A DNA stretch of 64,000 nt from the NCBI GenBank assembly GCA_023055425.1, contig JALGPY010000010.1, positions 51,993,665 to 52,057,664 on the forward strand. Reading direction: 5' to 3'. The translations under genes were made by a program, and so were the position numbers. This document shows, piece after piece, positions 31,501 to 45,024 of the stretch. Source of the DNA: Linanthus parryae. Lineage: Eukaryota > Streptophyta > Magnoliopsida > Ericales > Polemoniaceae. The stretch's first letter is position 1; every line of letters starts with the position of its first letter. The notes under the pieces were generated by a model. It saw only the letters and a list, made by a program, of their open reading frames with translations, made no database searches and was not told the DNA's origin.

Positions 31501-34149
31501 TCACGGCTCGTCAAAGTAGATAACATCCACTTTGGCCGGAATTGGCGCGGATTCCAAGTACGGTTTCACTCTGCTTCCGTTGACGCGGAAACACTCATTC
31601 GTATGTGGATCTTCTAACTCAACCGCACCCCAAGGATAGATTTGGTGGATCCGGAAAGGCCCGGACCATCTCGAACGAAGCTTTCCCGGAAAGAGCTTCA
31701 AGCGTGAGTTGAATAACAAAACCTTCTGTCCCACACGAAGTTCCTTCGGTTTGAGACGACTGTCGTGCCATCTCTTCGTCTTTTCCTTGTAAATCCGGGA
31801 ACTATCATAGGCCTGTAATCTCCATTCCTCAAGTTCAAGAAGCTTCATCTTCCTTGCTTATCCTGCTAACTCAGGATCCATGTTCAACCGTTTTATCGCC
31901 CAATAAACCTTGTGCTCTAGCTCAACGGGAAGGTGACATGCCTTACCGAAGACAAGCTGGAACGGTGACATGTTCAATGGCGTCTTCCATGCAGTACGGT
32001 ATGCCCACAATGCGTCATCCAGCTTCATAGCCCAATCCTTGCGTTCAGTGTTGACGGTTTTCTGAAGAATCCCCTTAATCTCCCTGTTTGAAACTTCAGC
32101 TTGCCCATTAGTTTGGGGGTGATAAGGTAGGGAAACCTTATGGATAGACACCCCGTACGTCTTCAAGACTCTGGCAAACACTCGGTTTATGAATTTTGAA
32201 CCTTCATCGCTCACCATTGCCCTTGGTGTGCCAAACCGAGTAAAGATGTGCTTCTTCAGAAACTTCTCTACCGTCGCTGCATCATTCTTGGGGCACGCAA
32301 TTGCCTCAACCCATTTCGTCACGTAATCCACAGCAAGGAGGATGTAGAGATTACCATACGAAGGAGGAAACGGACCCATGAAGTCTATGCCCCAAACATC
32401 GAAGGGCTCCACCTCTAGCCATTCAGACATTGGCATCTCATCTCGCTTGGAGATGTTACCCGTTCTTTGGCAACTATCACATCCTGCAACCCAATCATGA
32501 CAATCTTTAAATATAGTAGGCCAAAAGAAACCGGATTGTAGTACCTTCAGAGCGGTGCGAGGACCGCTGAAATGGCCTCCACTAGGCGCTGCATGACATT
32601 GCTTGATCACATCATAGATCTCATGAGTAGGCACACACTTTCGAATGATATTGTCGGCTCCCATCTTGAATAGATATGGATCCTCCCAAAAATATTGCTT
32701 GACCACATACAAGAACCGCTTCTTCTGCTGCACTGTCCACTCTTCCGGAATCTTCCCATTGGTGAGATAGTTAGCATTTGCCCAATACCAAGGCTCAGTA
32801 TCCCCCAAAGACATCAAGCTCTCGTCAGGAAAGTTCTCTTGAATCGGCACCTTCTCTACCGTTCCATTCTCGAGTCTTGAGAGGTGGTCCGCTACCACAT
32901 TCTCAACACCCTTCTTGTCGCGGATCTCAACATCAAATTCCTGCATCAAAAGAACCCACCGCAACAACCTTGGCTTGGCATCCTTCTTATCAAGAAGATA
33001 TTTCAGCGCTGAATGATCTGTAAAGACAATCACTTTCGATCCCACAAGATAAGGCCGGAATTTGTCAAGAGAAAAAATCACAGCTAATAACTCCTTCTCA
33101 GTAGTGCCATAATTCAGTTGAGCCTCATTAAGAACTCTACTAGCATAGTAAATAACATGGCATACCTTTTCCTTCCTTTGCCCCAATACTGCTCCAATGG
33201 CGAAATCACTGGCATCGCACATGAGCTCAAATGGAAAACTCCAATCCGGAGTTGTGATGATAGGAGCTGAGGTGAGCTGTTCCTTCAAAAAGTCAAAATC
33301 CTTCTTGCACGCTTCATCAAACACAAACGGGACATCTTTCCCTAGCAACTCACACAAAGGCTTGCAGATCTTCGAGAAGTCTTTGATAAACCTGCGATAG
33401 AAACCTGCATGTCCCAAGAAGCTTCTGACCCCCTTCACTGAAGTCGGATAAGGGAGTTGCTTGATTGTCTCTACCTTCGCTTGATCAACCTCCAAACCTC
33501 TGCGTGAAATCTTGTGACCAAGAACTATCCCCTCTGTGACCATGAAGTGGCACTTCTCCCAATTCAGTACGAGATTAGTGTCTTCACAACGAACTAAGAC
33601 ACGGCCGAGATGGTGTAGACAATCCTCAAAACTGTCACCAAATAAGGAGAAGTTGTCCATGAAGACCTCTAAATTCCTCTCAATCATGTCTGAGAAGATG
33701 GCCATCATACACCGCTGGAAAGTAGCCGGTGCATTACATAACCCAAAGGGCATGCTGCGGAACGCAAATGTGCCATAGGAGCATGTAAAAGTGGTCTTCT
33801 CCTGGTCTTCTGGAGCAATGGCTATCTGGTTGTAGCCTGAATATCCATCCAAGAAGCAATAGTACTCGTGGTGAGCCAAACGATCAAGCATCTGATCAAT
33901 AAACGGCAACGGAAAGTGATCCTTGAGCGTGGCTTCATTCAGCTTCCTGTAATCCATGCACACACGCCATCCAGTAACTGTCCGCTGAGCAATCTGCTCA
34001 TGCTTGTCGTTCTCTACCACAGTCATTCCTCCTTTCTTAGGCACACACTGGACCGGGCTAGTCCAAGTGCTGTCTGAGATCGGAAAAATAATACCAGCCT
34101 CTAGCCACTTCATGACCTCTTTTCTCACCACTTCTTTCATATGCGGATT
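31501..34149 (-). pseudogene. pol: E3 pol: reverse transcriptase, RNase H and integrase
   Basis: The frame continues that of gag-protease past a TAG at 34152-34150 and is interrupted again by a TAA at 31860-31858, which fits a CAA to TAA change; it ends at 31501. RT has [19 protein letters not shown] and [16 protein letters not shown], but its catalytic motif reads FMDN: the second aspartate codon at 33652-33654 has become asparagine. RNase H ([14 protein letters not shown]), the HHCC region ([16 protein letters not shown]) and the integrase core ([31 protein letters not shown]) keep their key residues. The last 115 codons form the integrase C-terminus. In a working element this part copies the RNA and inserts the DNA; this copy should not. 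Confidence 0.9.
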
Positions 34150-36879
34150 CTATATCCGCTGTGCTTGGATCACTGGCTTCTTTCCTTCTTCAACCCGGAT
34201 CTTGTGCTGGCAATAGACGGGGCTGATCCCCTTTATATCTGCGATAGTCCATCCAATTGCTCCCTTATGCTTCCTTAGCACATCCAAAAGCTGCTCCTCC
34301 TGTGCCTGAGATAAAACAGAAGAAACAATTACGGGCAATGTGTTATCAACACCAAGAAAAGCATACCTGAGATGGCTAGGCAATGGCTTCAACTCAAGCA
34401 CGGGTGGTGACTTGAGTGAAGGAACAAGAGCTAGTTTCTGCTCCCCTTGCTCATATAAATCCAGCTTGGTCCAACTGCTCATGTGACACAAATCCATGGG
34501 AGGGATGTGATCTTCATCCTTGTACATTCCATCAATTTCCTCCCACATCAATTTAGCTTCCTCATCTCCCATGTCATCATCAAAGATCTCTACGCTAAAG
34601 CAATCTTCATAGTTATAGCATGAAGGCATTTTCATTGCCTTGAACACATCGAAGACCACTTTTTCATCATTGATCTGCATAGATAGCTTTCCACTCTTCA
34701 CATGGATAATAGCCTCCCCTGTAGCTAGGAAGGGCCTGCCAAGAATGAGAGGTACTTCGCCAACCTCTATGTCTAAGATGACAAAATCTGGAGGAAAGAT
34801 AAGAGTACCAACTTTGACCAAAATGTCGTTAATCACCCCATATGCTCTACGGATCGACCTGTCAGCCATCTGCAAGGTAACTCGGGTGGGACGAGGTTCC
34901 CCCACACCTAGCTTCCTGAATACGGACAAGGGCATCAAATTGATGCTTGCCCCCAAATCGGACAATGCAGTCATAGTGAGAGAATCACCAAGAGTAACCG
35001 GTATCACAAAGCTCCCGGGGTCTTTCTTCTTCTTAGGCAATCCATTCCTGACGCATTCAGAAGTCTCAGCAGTCAAATTCACCTGTGCAAAATCACTCAT
35101 GCGTCTCTTTCCTGAAAGAATATCCTTGAGAAACTTGGCATATGTAGGCATTTTAGAGATAGCCTCTGCAAAAGGAATGTTAATCTCCACCTTCTTGAAT
35201 ATATCAATAAACCTCTGAAAATCTCTAGAATCATCCCTCTTTCTCGTTCTCAACGGATATGGAACTGCTTTAGAAATAGTCGTATCAATACGTACCTCAT
35301 CCTTGTCTTTCACCGCCTCCTCATCCGTCGCGCCCTTTGATTGGGGGATCACGACATTAGTATCATCATCAAATATCTCATGCTCTTTAGCCTTAGAAGA
35401 ATCGGCTCTAGCATGAGTGGGATATGGCGGATCTTTCAATGCAACCCCGCTTCGAGTAGTGATTGCATTAATTTGACGAGGATTTTCTTCCGTGGTGGAA
35501 GGCAAAGAACCTGGAGCTCTAGATGAGAGCTGAGTAGCAATCTGACCCACCTGTACCTCAAGAGAACGAAGAGAAGTCTTCGTAGCCTGTAAATCCGCAG
35601 ACACAGCAGTAACCTGCGTGGACATGTTGTTCACATTGGTGGTCATAGTATTCATGTTTTCACTCAATTGCGCCAATGCCTTAGTCAACACAGAGATTTC
35701 TGAACTTGGTGTTGCATCAGCTGCTGGTGGAGCCTGCGAAACCTGTGGTCTATGCTGGAACCCCGGTGCATATGTCGCTCCAGACTGATCCCCATACCTG
35801 AATCCTGGATGATCTCTAGTGCCTGGCCTGTAGTTCCCTTGATTCCAGTTCTGCCTCTGTCCGTGTGCCCCCACATAGTTCAAATCCTCATTTGCCATGT
35901 GTGCCATTGCTGCATCATATTCTGGCTCCTCAACACTTGCTACTGTCTTCTTGTCCTTATAAACATGCTTGGCCAAGTCTGACACCATCTTGCTGATCCC
36001 ATCCTTCCACTCATTATCTTTCGCCTCAGGCAATGCCGAAAGTCTTCTAGAATCATAAAACTGCGTATCCTGCTTGGCTAGCTGTTTCATAAGTGCAAAT
36101 GCTCCTTCTTTGTCAACTGAATACATGAAATTTCCTCCAGCTTCCCTGTTAACTAACTCCTGGTTATGGCGTTCTAAGCCATGGTAGAAGACCTGCAAAA
36201 TTTTGTAGTCCCCAAAATCGTGATTTGGGCACTTCCTGATTAAATGCATAAATCTATCCCACGCCTCTACCACGGTCTCATGGGCCTGCTGCTGAAAACC
36301 AAGGATATCACCTTGTAACTGAATCACCCGCTGAACTGGGTAAAACTTTGCCATGAACTCATCCACACATTGAGCCCATGTAGTGATTGAATCCGGAGCT
36401 CTTGACTCAAGCCACTTCTCAGCTGCACCTTTCAAACAATAGGGAAATAAAATAAGTTTCAATGCCTCAGGAGTCACGTTCTTATACTTCACAGTCTTGA
36501 TATACGCATTGAACTTCCCAATGAAATCGTTGGGATCCTCATCCTTGTTCCCATAAAACTGGAACTGATTGGTGACTGTCTGGATCGTAGCTGGCTTGAG
36601 ATCAAAATGCTCAGCCTGTATGTCTGGCACTACAATTGCCGGATTGTGTCCATACGTGGACGTCTAAAATTTCTCCACAATAGCCTGCCCAGACTTGTTG
36701 TATGGTGTCTGAGTGTTGCGATCATTCAACTGTTTCGCCAACTCTTCCATTTTCTCATTGAGTTGCGCGTAGGTCAATTGATCACCCATCTTGCTCTGTT
36801 TCTGTCTTCTCCTCTGATCTCTGAATAACTATTCCGGGTCTTCAAGTGGGGGCACAAGTTCTCTAGGGATCCTGGGCAT
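34150..36879 (-). pseudogene. gag-pro: E3 gag and protease
   Basis: The likely start is the ATG at 36879-36877, which gives MPRIPRELVPPLEDPE, like the start of the E2 frame. In-frame TAG stops follow at 36831-36829 and 36666-36664. From 36630 the frame is open to the TAG at 34150. Gag core is at about 36600-36150 (KLILFPYCLKGAAEKWL, WDRFMHLIRKCPNHDF). A variable region with repeated methionine, threonine and asparagine follows. The protease motif [11 protein letters not shown] lies near 34950 with [12 protein letters not shown] about 90 residues further. The protease aspartate is kept. Confidence 0.88.
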
Positions 36880-36996
36880 ACACTGACGACCTGAAAAGCA
36901 AGATCAAATACAAATGAGAAAACAAATAGCTAATTAAACAAAGAAGTAAACGAGGTATCCTAAATCAATTTCTACTAAACTAATAAACCGTTAAAT

Positions 36997-37014
36997 TCCC
37001 CGGCAGCGGCGCCA
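36997..37014 (-). other. E3 primer binding site
   Basis: On the minus strand the bases read TGGCGCCGCTGCCGGGGA, six bases from the LTR, one base different from the E2 site. The site is the Athila type usually assigned to tRNA-Asp. Confidence 0.9.
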
Positions 37015-37020
37015 AAAACT

Positions 37021-38612
37021 TGACGCGAATTCTTTACGCGCTTAAACGCAAGTATACGGTCAAGTAGTATATGGAGTATTTTACGACTCCGAATATCGAA
37101 CCCAAGGGAATTTACGATTACTAGCTAACTAGAAATTAACTTTACGATATCTAAGTAGCCGGTAAAAAGTTGTTTTAAGTTGGAACGTTGTCGCCCACAA
37201 ACAAGCGACGTAAATTAAATAACAAGTAATTAAATATTTTTGGAGAATTTTCAATTTTTAACAAAAATAAATAGGGATTTGATTACGATTAATGAGAAAG
37301 AACTAGGCAATTGATGTCCCTAGGGTTGTTAATGATTTCCGGAATTATGCATGAAACACTCTACTCACGTTCTAGTTATATCGGGTAATGCCCATCACGA
37401 TCTTCTCTCGATCTCACGTGAATTTGTGTAAGTAATAGATTTCGGGTCCTCTCGGTCCACCTCCGTCTATCACTACAATCTAATTGATTTCCTAGACTTG
37501 TTCACCGGGTCCTATCGGTCCACCGATCGAATTCACTAAGTTCTAACAAAAATCAATTGAAACTACCCTCACACGATTAATCAAGTTTCTATCTCCTCTC
37601 GGTCTCAAGAAACTACAAGATTACCTACAATATTCTTTAACATGTATCAAAAAGTTCACTTTCGTGCAACAATCTCAACGACTAGTATCCTAAGGGTGAT
37701 CAAGCCAAGAATACTAAGAATGAAGTACAAGAATATGTAGGATAACTAGAACATTCATAAACTTTAAGCAAACGCATGTATCATGTCCAAAATCCGGAAA
37801 ATCATCCAACAAACCCTAGTTTCTCATCAATCACCTAGCTTAAAGTGTTTAGCTAGACATAATATGGTTCAACATATCCAAAATAATGAAGTTCATGAAG
37901 AAAAGATGAAGAAACGAAGATCAAACGCTAAAATCTTCAATGTAGTTGATGATCCTTGCTCCAAGCTTGTTCTCCCTTCTTCCCTAGCTCCAAAGACTTC
38001 AAAGATGCGTCAATAACTTGATCTTAGGTCGTTCTCCCCGTTTTCTAGCAGCTGGGCACGCTTTTTAATGAAACTATGCCGAAATTGCACTTCAGCCCCT
38101 TTACTTTGTAATTCCCGGACAGAATTCTTTGCTGATTTTGCGCGGGCTGTATCTCCCTCATACGAACTCGTCTTCGGGCCTACCATATACCGTTGGAAAG
38201 CTACGGATGTCTACTTTCCAATGCCGAAACCCTTGCTTCAAAATTCCTTGTAGATTTTCCTGGGAATAGAAAAGAGTGCAGGCTGGTCCTGTGTAACTTT
38301 TCCAACTTCTCTTCGTTTGTGCGTCTTCTTTTCTCCTCTTCATCTAGCTCCATTCCAAGCATGTCCAAGCATCTCATAAGCTCCATTGCACCTCTTTTAC
38401 CTGAGATACACAACACTAAACAACCCGGAAGATCACATGCGATAAACAATTTATAAATCATATGAAAAACGTCCGGATTACAAAATAAAGCTCAATAAGT
38501 CATGTATGCTCAAAACAACTCGGATTTGGTCAATTTCTCACGTAAATACACCGAAACGCTCGCAAAAAGGTCATGGATCATTAAAAATATAACTCCTAAT
38601 GTGGAGTTATCA
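37021..38612 (-). repeat. E3 LTR (5' LTR in element sense)
   Basis: The 1592-bp copy matches 25520-27111 with about 21 differences and no indel noticed. Confidence 0.95.
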
Positions 38613-38617
38613 GAATC
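38613..38617. repeat. Right target-site duplication of E3 (gaatc)
   Basis: Pairs with 25515-25519. Confidence 0.95.
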
Positions 38618-38628
38618 TCTTGTGCACA
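38618..38628 (+). repeat. Last 11 bases of the E4 5' LTR
   Basis: TCTTGTGCACA equals the last 11 bases of the right LTR at 53030-53040 apart from offset. It completes a left LTR of 627 bases, the same length as the right one. Confidence 0.88.
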
Positions 38629-38631
38629 TTC

Positions 38632-38649
38632 TGGTGAACCCGACGTGAA
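38632..38649 (+). other. E4 primer binding site
   Basis: TGGTGAACCCGACGTGAA begins three bases after the LTR end. The TGG start fits a tRNA 3' end; the tRNA is not identified. Confidence 0.65.
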
Positions 38650-38668
38650 CTTACCAACAAAAGCAACC

Positions 38669-41281
38669 ATGTCTCAGGAGGATGATATCAGCAACAGATC
38701 GCCTTCCACCGAAACCGCCTCGGGAGAGGAAACCCGCCGTACTCCTACCACTCCCGGCGAGACACCGACGCTAGAGTCTTTGGACGCCACTGTCCAAAGT
38801 CAGGCGAAAGCTCTCAAAGCTCAGTCTGCGCAGTTGGAACGGATCTTGGCCGTTCTGGGCACCCTTGCGCCAAATCCTTCATAATCCACCGCCGTCCCTC
38901 AAGGAGGAGGAGCCCCTACTGCTCCGGGACTGGGAGTGTCAACCACACCTCCCAACCCCAATCTGCAGACTCCACCGGCGACTACGCAGCTGCCTTCGAT
39001 TCAGGGGTCAACAGCTCAGATGTTGCCTCTCGCTGCTCACACTCCTCAGCCCTCGGCTTTGGCGTCTAACCCAACTCTGCAGTACCCTTTGCCTCCTCCA
39101 ACGGAGATCTGGGGCAATGCGAGTAGTCAATATGTTCCCAATCCTTCGACGGCATATGTGTCGCCTCCGCCTGCAGTAACCCCTCCTTCAGCTACCGAAG
39201 GAAGCATTCCAGAGTGCATGACGTCTCTGCAGAAGCGCATGGACACTATTCTGGCTCATCAGTCATTCGCGGATACCATTATCCCGAAGTTAGACAACGA
39301 TCCACCCATTCCACGAGAGATCTATCTCATGCCTAACCCGGCGGGGTACAAGGCTCCTAAATGGGACAAGTTCGAGGATGTCAACGGAAACGCTCATGAG
39401 CATGTCATGCGTTTCATCGATGTCATGGGACCATACGGAGCTGATCCCAAATTATTGATGCGAGAGTTCCCGAAATCTCTAGGGAACGTAGCGTACAAAT
39501 GGTACCGAACGTTGGAAGCCGGATCCGTGAAGACTTGAGACGACATGGTCCAGAAGTTCTACACCAAGTTCTTCTAGATGGAAGAAAAGGTGACGATGAT
39601 CCATCTCTCGCGGATGTATCAGAAGCGCGAGGAGGACGGGATCACTTTCATTAAGAAATTCAGGGCGAAGTCCTTGGAGTGCAAAGATCCAATGCTCGAA
39701 AGCCGGCTCGTAGAGATATGCCTGCAGTGAATGCGAGATGAATATAAAGGTATGCTCATCAATTTGCAAACACCTACGTTTTCAAAGCTAATCGAATGCA
39801 CGAAGAACATTGAGCCTATAGTTGAGAGGCAGAAAAAGAAGAACGCTCCGGAGCGATCTTCGAGCGGCGCCACCTACAAGATCGGGAGATTCAGTTACAA
39901 GAGGGGACGCGAAGCTGAGGTTAATACAGTTTCACCCCAGAAGCAAGCGAAGGTTGTGAACCTCGACGTACCACCCCTACCATGCTCGGTAGAGGAGGCA
40001 AGCGACCTCTGCAGGCAGTGGCGTAAGGACGGTGTCCTACCGCCGCTCGAGAAGGTACCCTCCAAGGAGATGGTGAGGGACCCTAAGTGGTGCGAGTACC
40101 ACGGCAAGGTCATGCACCCCACGGCTGAATGCAAGAAGCTCAGGTTTGCGTTCGACCAGAAGATTAAGAACGGCGAGCTGATCGTCAGTGATCACAGGAA
40201 GGATGTGCGCAACAACCCACTTCCTGCTCATGCGGAGCAAGGCTCGAAAGGCAAAGAGGTCGCCATGATCTCGATCGTAGACTTGGAAGAAGTCGCAGAG
40301 GATGGCCTACCCATCATTGCCGAGGTCCATGAAGACGAAGACTACAGCATGGACACAGAGGATGAACGTGCCGACCGGATGAAAGGGTCGCACGGCTTCA
40401 GCAGATTCTTCGACGAGATGAATTTCTCGGAGAAATGCCGGACAGAAATGACGAAGGCGATCTTAAGGATAGCAGAGGACTATGAGGAGGATCTTGTAGT
40501 CTCCAACGGGAAAGTCATCAGGGCGTCTCGCTCTACAGAAAAGATTATGACCTTTTCTGCCAACGACAAGAAGACAGATGCGAGCCACCAGAGGCCTCTG
40601 TATGTGACAGCCATCATCAACGGCGTCGAGTTCAAACGAGCATTCGTCGATGGATGGGCAGCGGTCAACGTCGTTTCGCTCCACACACTGAATCTAGCAG
40701 GGATCCCCGAGCACAAGATCGTCAGGCATCCATCTACGCTGATGGGATTCGGAAGCGACTCTAGAATGACGATCGGATGGATCCGCCTGGGCGTTCAGAT
40801 TGGCAGAATCAAGTGCTCAGCAAAGTTCTATGTCATAGACGTGAACACCACGTATCACATGATCATACGACGAGCCTGGATTCATCGCTTCGACGCAGTT
40901 CCTTCAACGGCTCACCAGGTTATGAAAGCTATCTGGAACGACAGAATAGTCGAGATACCGGCTTCGACGAATCAATTCAACTTGGATGAAGCACATCTTA
41001 GCGAGGCAGTGTGGTTCACCGAAATGGCGGACGAGCAAACACCCAGACCATTCGACCCTACTCCTTTGCCTCTCTGGGAGGACATCAAGGACCAGTCACC
41101 TGCGGGAGTAATGGTGACAAGGGAAGATGCCAAGGAAAAGCCACCTACACGCGAAGAGGCGCAACGTATCGCATACCATCGAAAGAATGTGTATACACTG
41201 AAGCGAATTGCAAAGCATGACCCCGAAGGCAAGGAGATAGAGAGCTTCTACGCCAATGGGAAGAAGTGCTATCGCATATGA
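38669..41281 (+). pseudogene. gag-pro: E4 gag and protease
   Basis: The likely start is the ATG at 38669 (MSQEDD). One frame is kept throughout, with in-frame stops at 38882 (TAA), 39536 (TGA, tryptophan codon expected), 39575 (TAG), 39728 (TGA) and 41279 (TGA, fits a CGA change). The N-terminus is rich in proline, threonine and serine. The gag core lies at about 39290-39800 (KFEDVNGNAHEHVMRFIDVM). A zinc-knuckle-like region with WCEYHGKVMHPTAECKKL is at about 40088. The protease motif near 40645 reads VDGWAAVN: the glycine normally after the aspartate-glycine pair is tryptophan (40655-40657), and the later LLLGR motif reads IIRRAW. The protease is therefore expected to be dead. Confidence 0.86.
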
Positions 41282-42698
41282 AGGTGCGCGGGGATGTCCT
41301 CACACAGGCATGGGGATATCCCTGAGCAAATCAATCAAATCGAGCAGATCGCGGTAATGAAAGAACCAATACAGAGCACTCCAGACGAGAAGCTCAAGGA
41401 AGCACCTGAATGCATGGAAGATAGGCCCAGACCACAAAAGCAAGAGCTAAAGGAAGTGTTCCTCAGCCCGAACGAGGAAAAGAAAAGGCCAGTCTTTCTA
41501 AGTGCGGACCTCACATGCGAGGAAGAGCAAGGATTGCTACAGCTTCTAACTGAATACAAGGATGTGTTCGCATGGGAGTATGACGAGATGCCAGGTCTGG
41601 AAACAAGCATCACCATGCACCGTTTAGACATCATCCCAGGGTCTAAACCGGTAAAGCAGAGTACAAGAAGCTTCAGGCCGGAACTTAACGTGAAGATCAA
41701 ACAGGATATTGTCAAACTCCTGGATGCCAAGTTCATAGAGCCGAATCACCATCCCACGTGGCTAGCCAACATCGTGCCAGTAGTGAAGAAGAACGGACAG
41801 CTTCGCATCTGTGTGGACTTCCGGGATCTCAATCATTTCTGCCCAAAGGACGATTTTCCACTGCCTAACATCGATTTGCTTATCGATTCAACAGCGGGCC
41901 ATCGCATGTTCAGTTTCATGGACGGCTTCAGCGGGTACAACCAGATCAAGATGGACCCTGAAGACGCTCGGAAAACTGCATTCATCACTCCGGTGGGAGT
42001 GTTCAACTACACAGTGATGTCGTTCGGTCTTAAAAACGCAGGTGCGACCTATCAGCGGGCCATGATGGCCCTATTCCACGATATGATGCACAAAGAGGTG
42101 GAGTTTTATGTGGACGACCTCGTGGTTAAATCCAAGCAGGAAGCAGATCACCTCGCGGATTTACGGAAAGTGTTCAATAGATGCAGACGCTTTCAGCTGA
42201 AGATGAATCCCATGAAGTGCGCATTCGGGGTAACATCAGGGAAATTCTTGGGATGCGTGGTTCATCGCCAAGGGATCGAGCCTGACCCTGCGAAAGTGTC
42301 AGCTATCACTGGCATGACGCCGCCCCATAACCAGAGTGCCTTGAAAACATTATTGGGAAAGCTATCATATCTGCGAAGATTCATCCCAGCGATTGCAGAA
42401 ATCACCTGCTGTTTTAGTGCTCTTCTCAAAAAAGACGCCGTATACAGCTGGACTCCAGAGCACGAAGCTGCGTTCAAAAAGCTGAAGGACCTGCTGACAT
42501 CTTCAAAAATAATGATCGCGCCTCAACTGGGATCACCCCTTCTGTTATATCTGACGTCCACAAGGAGATCCATAGGAGCACTCTTGGCTCAGGAGTACGA
42601 AGGCCAAGAGAGGCCTATCTACTACATCTCTCGCATTGTGCAGCCTGCTGAATCAATGTACACAGACATCGAACGTCATTGCCTTGCCTTGCCTTGTT
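41282..42698 (+). pseudogene. pol: E4 reverse transcriptase and first RNase H, upstream of a frameshift
   Basis: The frame continues after the TGA at 41279. RT has CVDFRDLNHFCPKDDFPLP (about 41812), FMDGFSGYNQIKMDPED and an intact YVDD at 42107-42118; the usual MPFGLKN reads MSFGLKN. A degenerate RNase H follows (about 42440 onward). The frame breaks at about 42684-42698, where CCTTG occurs in tandem one time more than related elements have, a 5-base duplication. Coding continues in the next frame at about 42690. Confidence 0.88.
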
Positions 42699-45024
42699 CT
42701 TTGTGATAGAGAAGTTGAAACACTATTTTGCATCACACAAAGTAGTAGTGGTCACCAAGAGCGATCCCATACGATATCTGCTAACTCACACTACCCCTGG
42801 CGGGAGATTGGCGAAATGGTACATGACCATCTCTCAATATGATATCACATGCGTGAGACCGCGAGCGATCAAGTCGCAGGCGGTAGCGGATCTGTTGGCA
42901 CAGTTCCCCGACAACAGCCACGAGCCCGTGATCGAAGAAGAGCTCGAAGGCCCTGAAATCTATGCAATCGACGTGCCCTATTGGACGCTCCACTTCGATG
43001 GCTCGTCAACAAGGAAAGGCGGAGGCATTGGGATAGTCTTGACCAAGCCGTATGGGGAGGTCATACAGATGTCCGCCAAGCTCGACTTCGCAGTTACAAA
43101 CAATGAAGCGGAATATGAGGCTCTTATCGCAGGGCTTCGTGCAGCAAAAGCTCTAGAAGTAAGAAATTTAACGGTCATGGGAGACTCCAAGCTGATCGTC
43201 AAGCAAGCCTCGGGCGAGTACGGTTTGAAGGAGATCAACCTTCTGTCTTACCGCACCCTAGTACAAAAGTTGGTACAGCAATTCTGCGATGTGAGGTACG
43301 AGCACAAGCCCCGAGCAGACAACAGGCATGCAGATGCTTTGGCTACCTTGGGATCCAAGGTCAGTACAGACAAATTTCCCGCAAAGATCTCCATCGAAGT
43401 GCGAGCGTCGTCAGCATTGACAGGAGATGCGTGCGACAGCGAACACATGGAGGACACGGACTGGAGAAAAGCAATCTTACAAGCTATCGCAGAAGGCACA
43501 AGCAGTGAAAGCTGGGCACTCACCAAGGGGTACTGCATACATGATAACACCCTCTATCACAAGGGTCCCGGCGGAATACTCATGCGATGCGTCTCCGAGC
43601 GAGAAGGACAACTGTTGTTAGAAAAGATTCACCAACATGCTTGCGGAGAAAGCGAGGTGTCAATCTACCGGAAGGCTCAGAGATATGGCATTCATTGGCC
43701 AGACATGTCAACAGTCGCGGCCCTGATACAAGGGAAGTGCGAGAGTTGCGCACTAATCAAATATTCTCTACTCATCGCTCTAACTGATGACGACACGGAT
43801 TAGAGGAAGCCGCTCTTTGACTTTCTCACCCTGGGCACCGTGCCCGAATCAAGAAAAGAAGCCGAGAAATTGAAAAGGAAAGCATCTCGATACGTAGTAC
43901 AGGAAAACCTGCTTTGGCGAAGAGGTCACGAGGGCAACTTGCTGCGATGTCTAGACAGCAGAGAAGCACAAGAAGTTATGGACCTTTCTCATCAGGTGGA
44001 ACACCAAGGAGGTGCGAAATTATGCAGGCAGCTCCTCTCAATTGGATATTTCTGGCCCACGATGGAGGTCGATTGCCGCACCAAAGTGCGACGCTGCCAG
44101 GAGTGCCCGTTCAAAGGAAACCTAGTGCACGCTCCCGCCGTGGATCTACATGCATTAGGGACGCCATGGCCATTTCACACATGGGCTCTAGACTTTATCG
44201 GTCCTATCCGACCAACGTCACACGGGAATCATTTTATTCTCGCTGCAACTGAGCTATTCACCAAATGGGTGGAGGCAACACCACTGAAGACGGCAAATGC
44301 GCTAGCTGTGGTCAACTTCATCCAGGAGAGCATCATATGCAGGTTCGGAATCCCAAATACCATTCGTTCAGATAACGGTACTCCCTTCGTTAATCGCCAG
44401 GTAGCTGCGAAGTTAGCGGAGTACAATATCAGGCAAATATGTTCTACCCCCTACTACCCGAAAGGGAACGGGCAAGCCGAAGCGACCAACAAAACGATGT
44501 TAAGGATTTTGAGCAAGATGGTCGCAGATGACCACAAGAAGTGGGCTGATTCTCTAAACATAGCCCTGTGGGCTTACCGAACTTCTCCAAGAACACCAAC
44601 GGGGGCCTCACCGTTCCTACTATGCTATGGGGCCGAGGCCGTGGTACATGTGGAGGTGAGAGTCAATTCGGCAAGATTGGCCTTCCACGCGCTCTACGAA
44701 AATCAACGTGATCATGATTTAGTCTTGCTGGAAGAAAAGCGAGAACAAGCCAAGAGGACCAATAAGCGGTATCAAGAAAGGATCGCTCGTGCTTACAATA
44801 AGACGGTCCAACGAAGAGATTTCGCTGTTGGAGATTTGGTCCTGCGCGCATCTGACCATTGTATGCGAGAAACGACTCACCCAAAGTTCGCAGCTAATTG
44901 GGAAGGACCCTTCGAAGTCACATAAGTCTTTGATAGTGGCTACTGCAGCATACAAAGGTTGCACGGAACAACCTCAACCCCGAGTTCAGTCAACATGCGC
45001 TGGATTAAGAAGTACTATCCCTGA
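42690..45024 (+). pseudogene. pol: E4 RNase H end, second RNase H and integrase
   Basis: The second RNase H starts near 42975 with LHFDGSSTRKGGG, followed by NNEAEYEALIAGL, VMGDSKLIVKQ and RHADALATL; its acidic residues are all kept. Two consecutive HHCC-like units follow, at about 43600-43760 (IHQHACGE, CESC) and about 43975-44110 (SHQVEHQGG, CQEC). The integrase core has WALDFIGPI (about 44195), SDNGTPFV (about 44370) and NGQAEATNKTML (about 44470). In-frame stops occur at 43801 (TAG, where tryptophan is expected from the preceding repeat unit) and 44923 (TAA). The frame ends at 45022-45024 with a KKYYP-type tail usual in this group. Confidence 0.86.

Larger units (their letters stand above)
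25520..38612 (-). mobile_element. E3: Athila-like Ty3/gypsy retrotransposon inserted in the E4 LTR
   Basis: The element is 13,093 bp, on the minus strand, with 1592-bp LTRs that differ at about 21 positions by hand count. It has the Athila-type primer site, gag-pol (36879 to 31501) in one frame with four stops, a palindrome cluster, an env-like ORF, a noncoding block shared with E2 and a polypurine tract. It is a different family from E2: the LTRs share only short motifs, but the coding regions and several noncoding blocks are clearly related. Confidence 0.95.
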
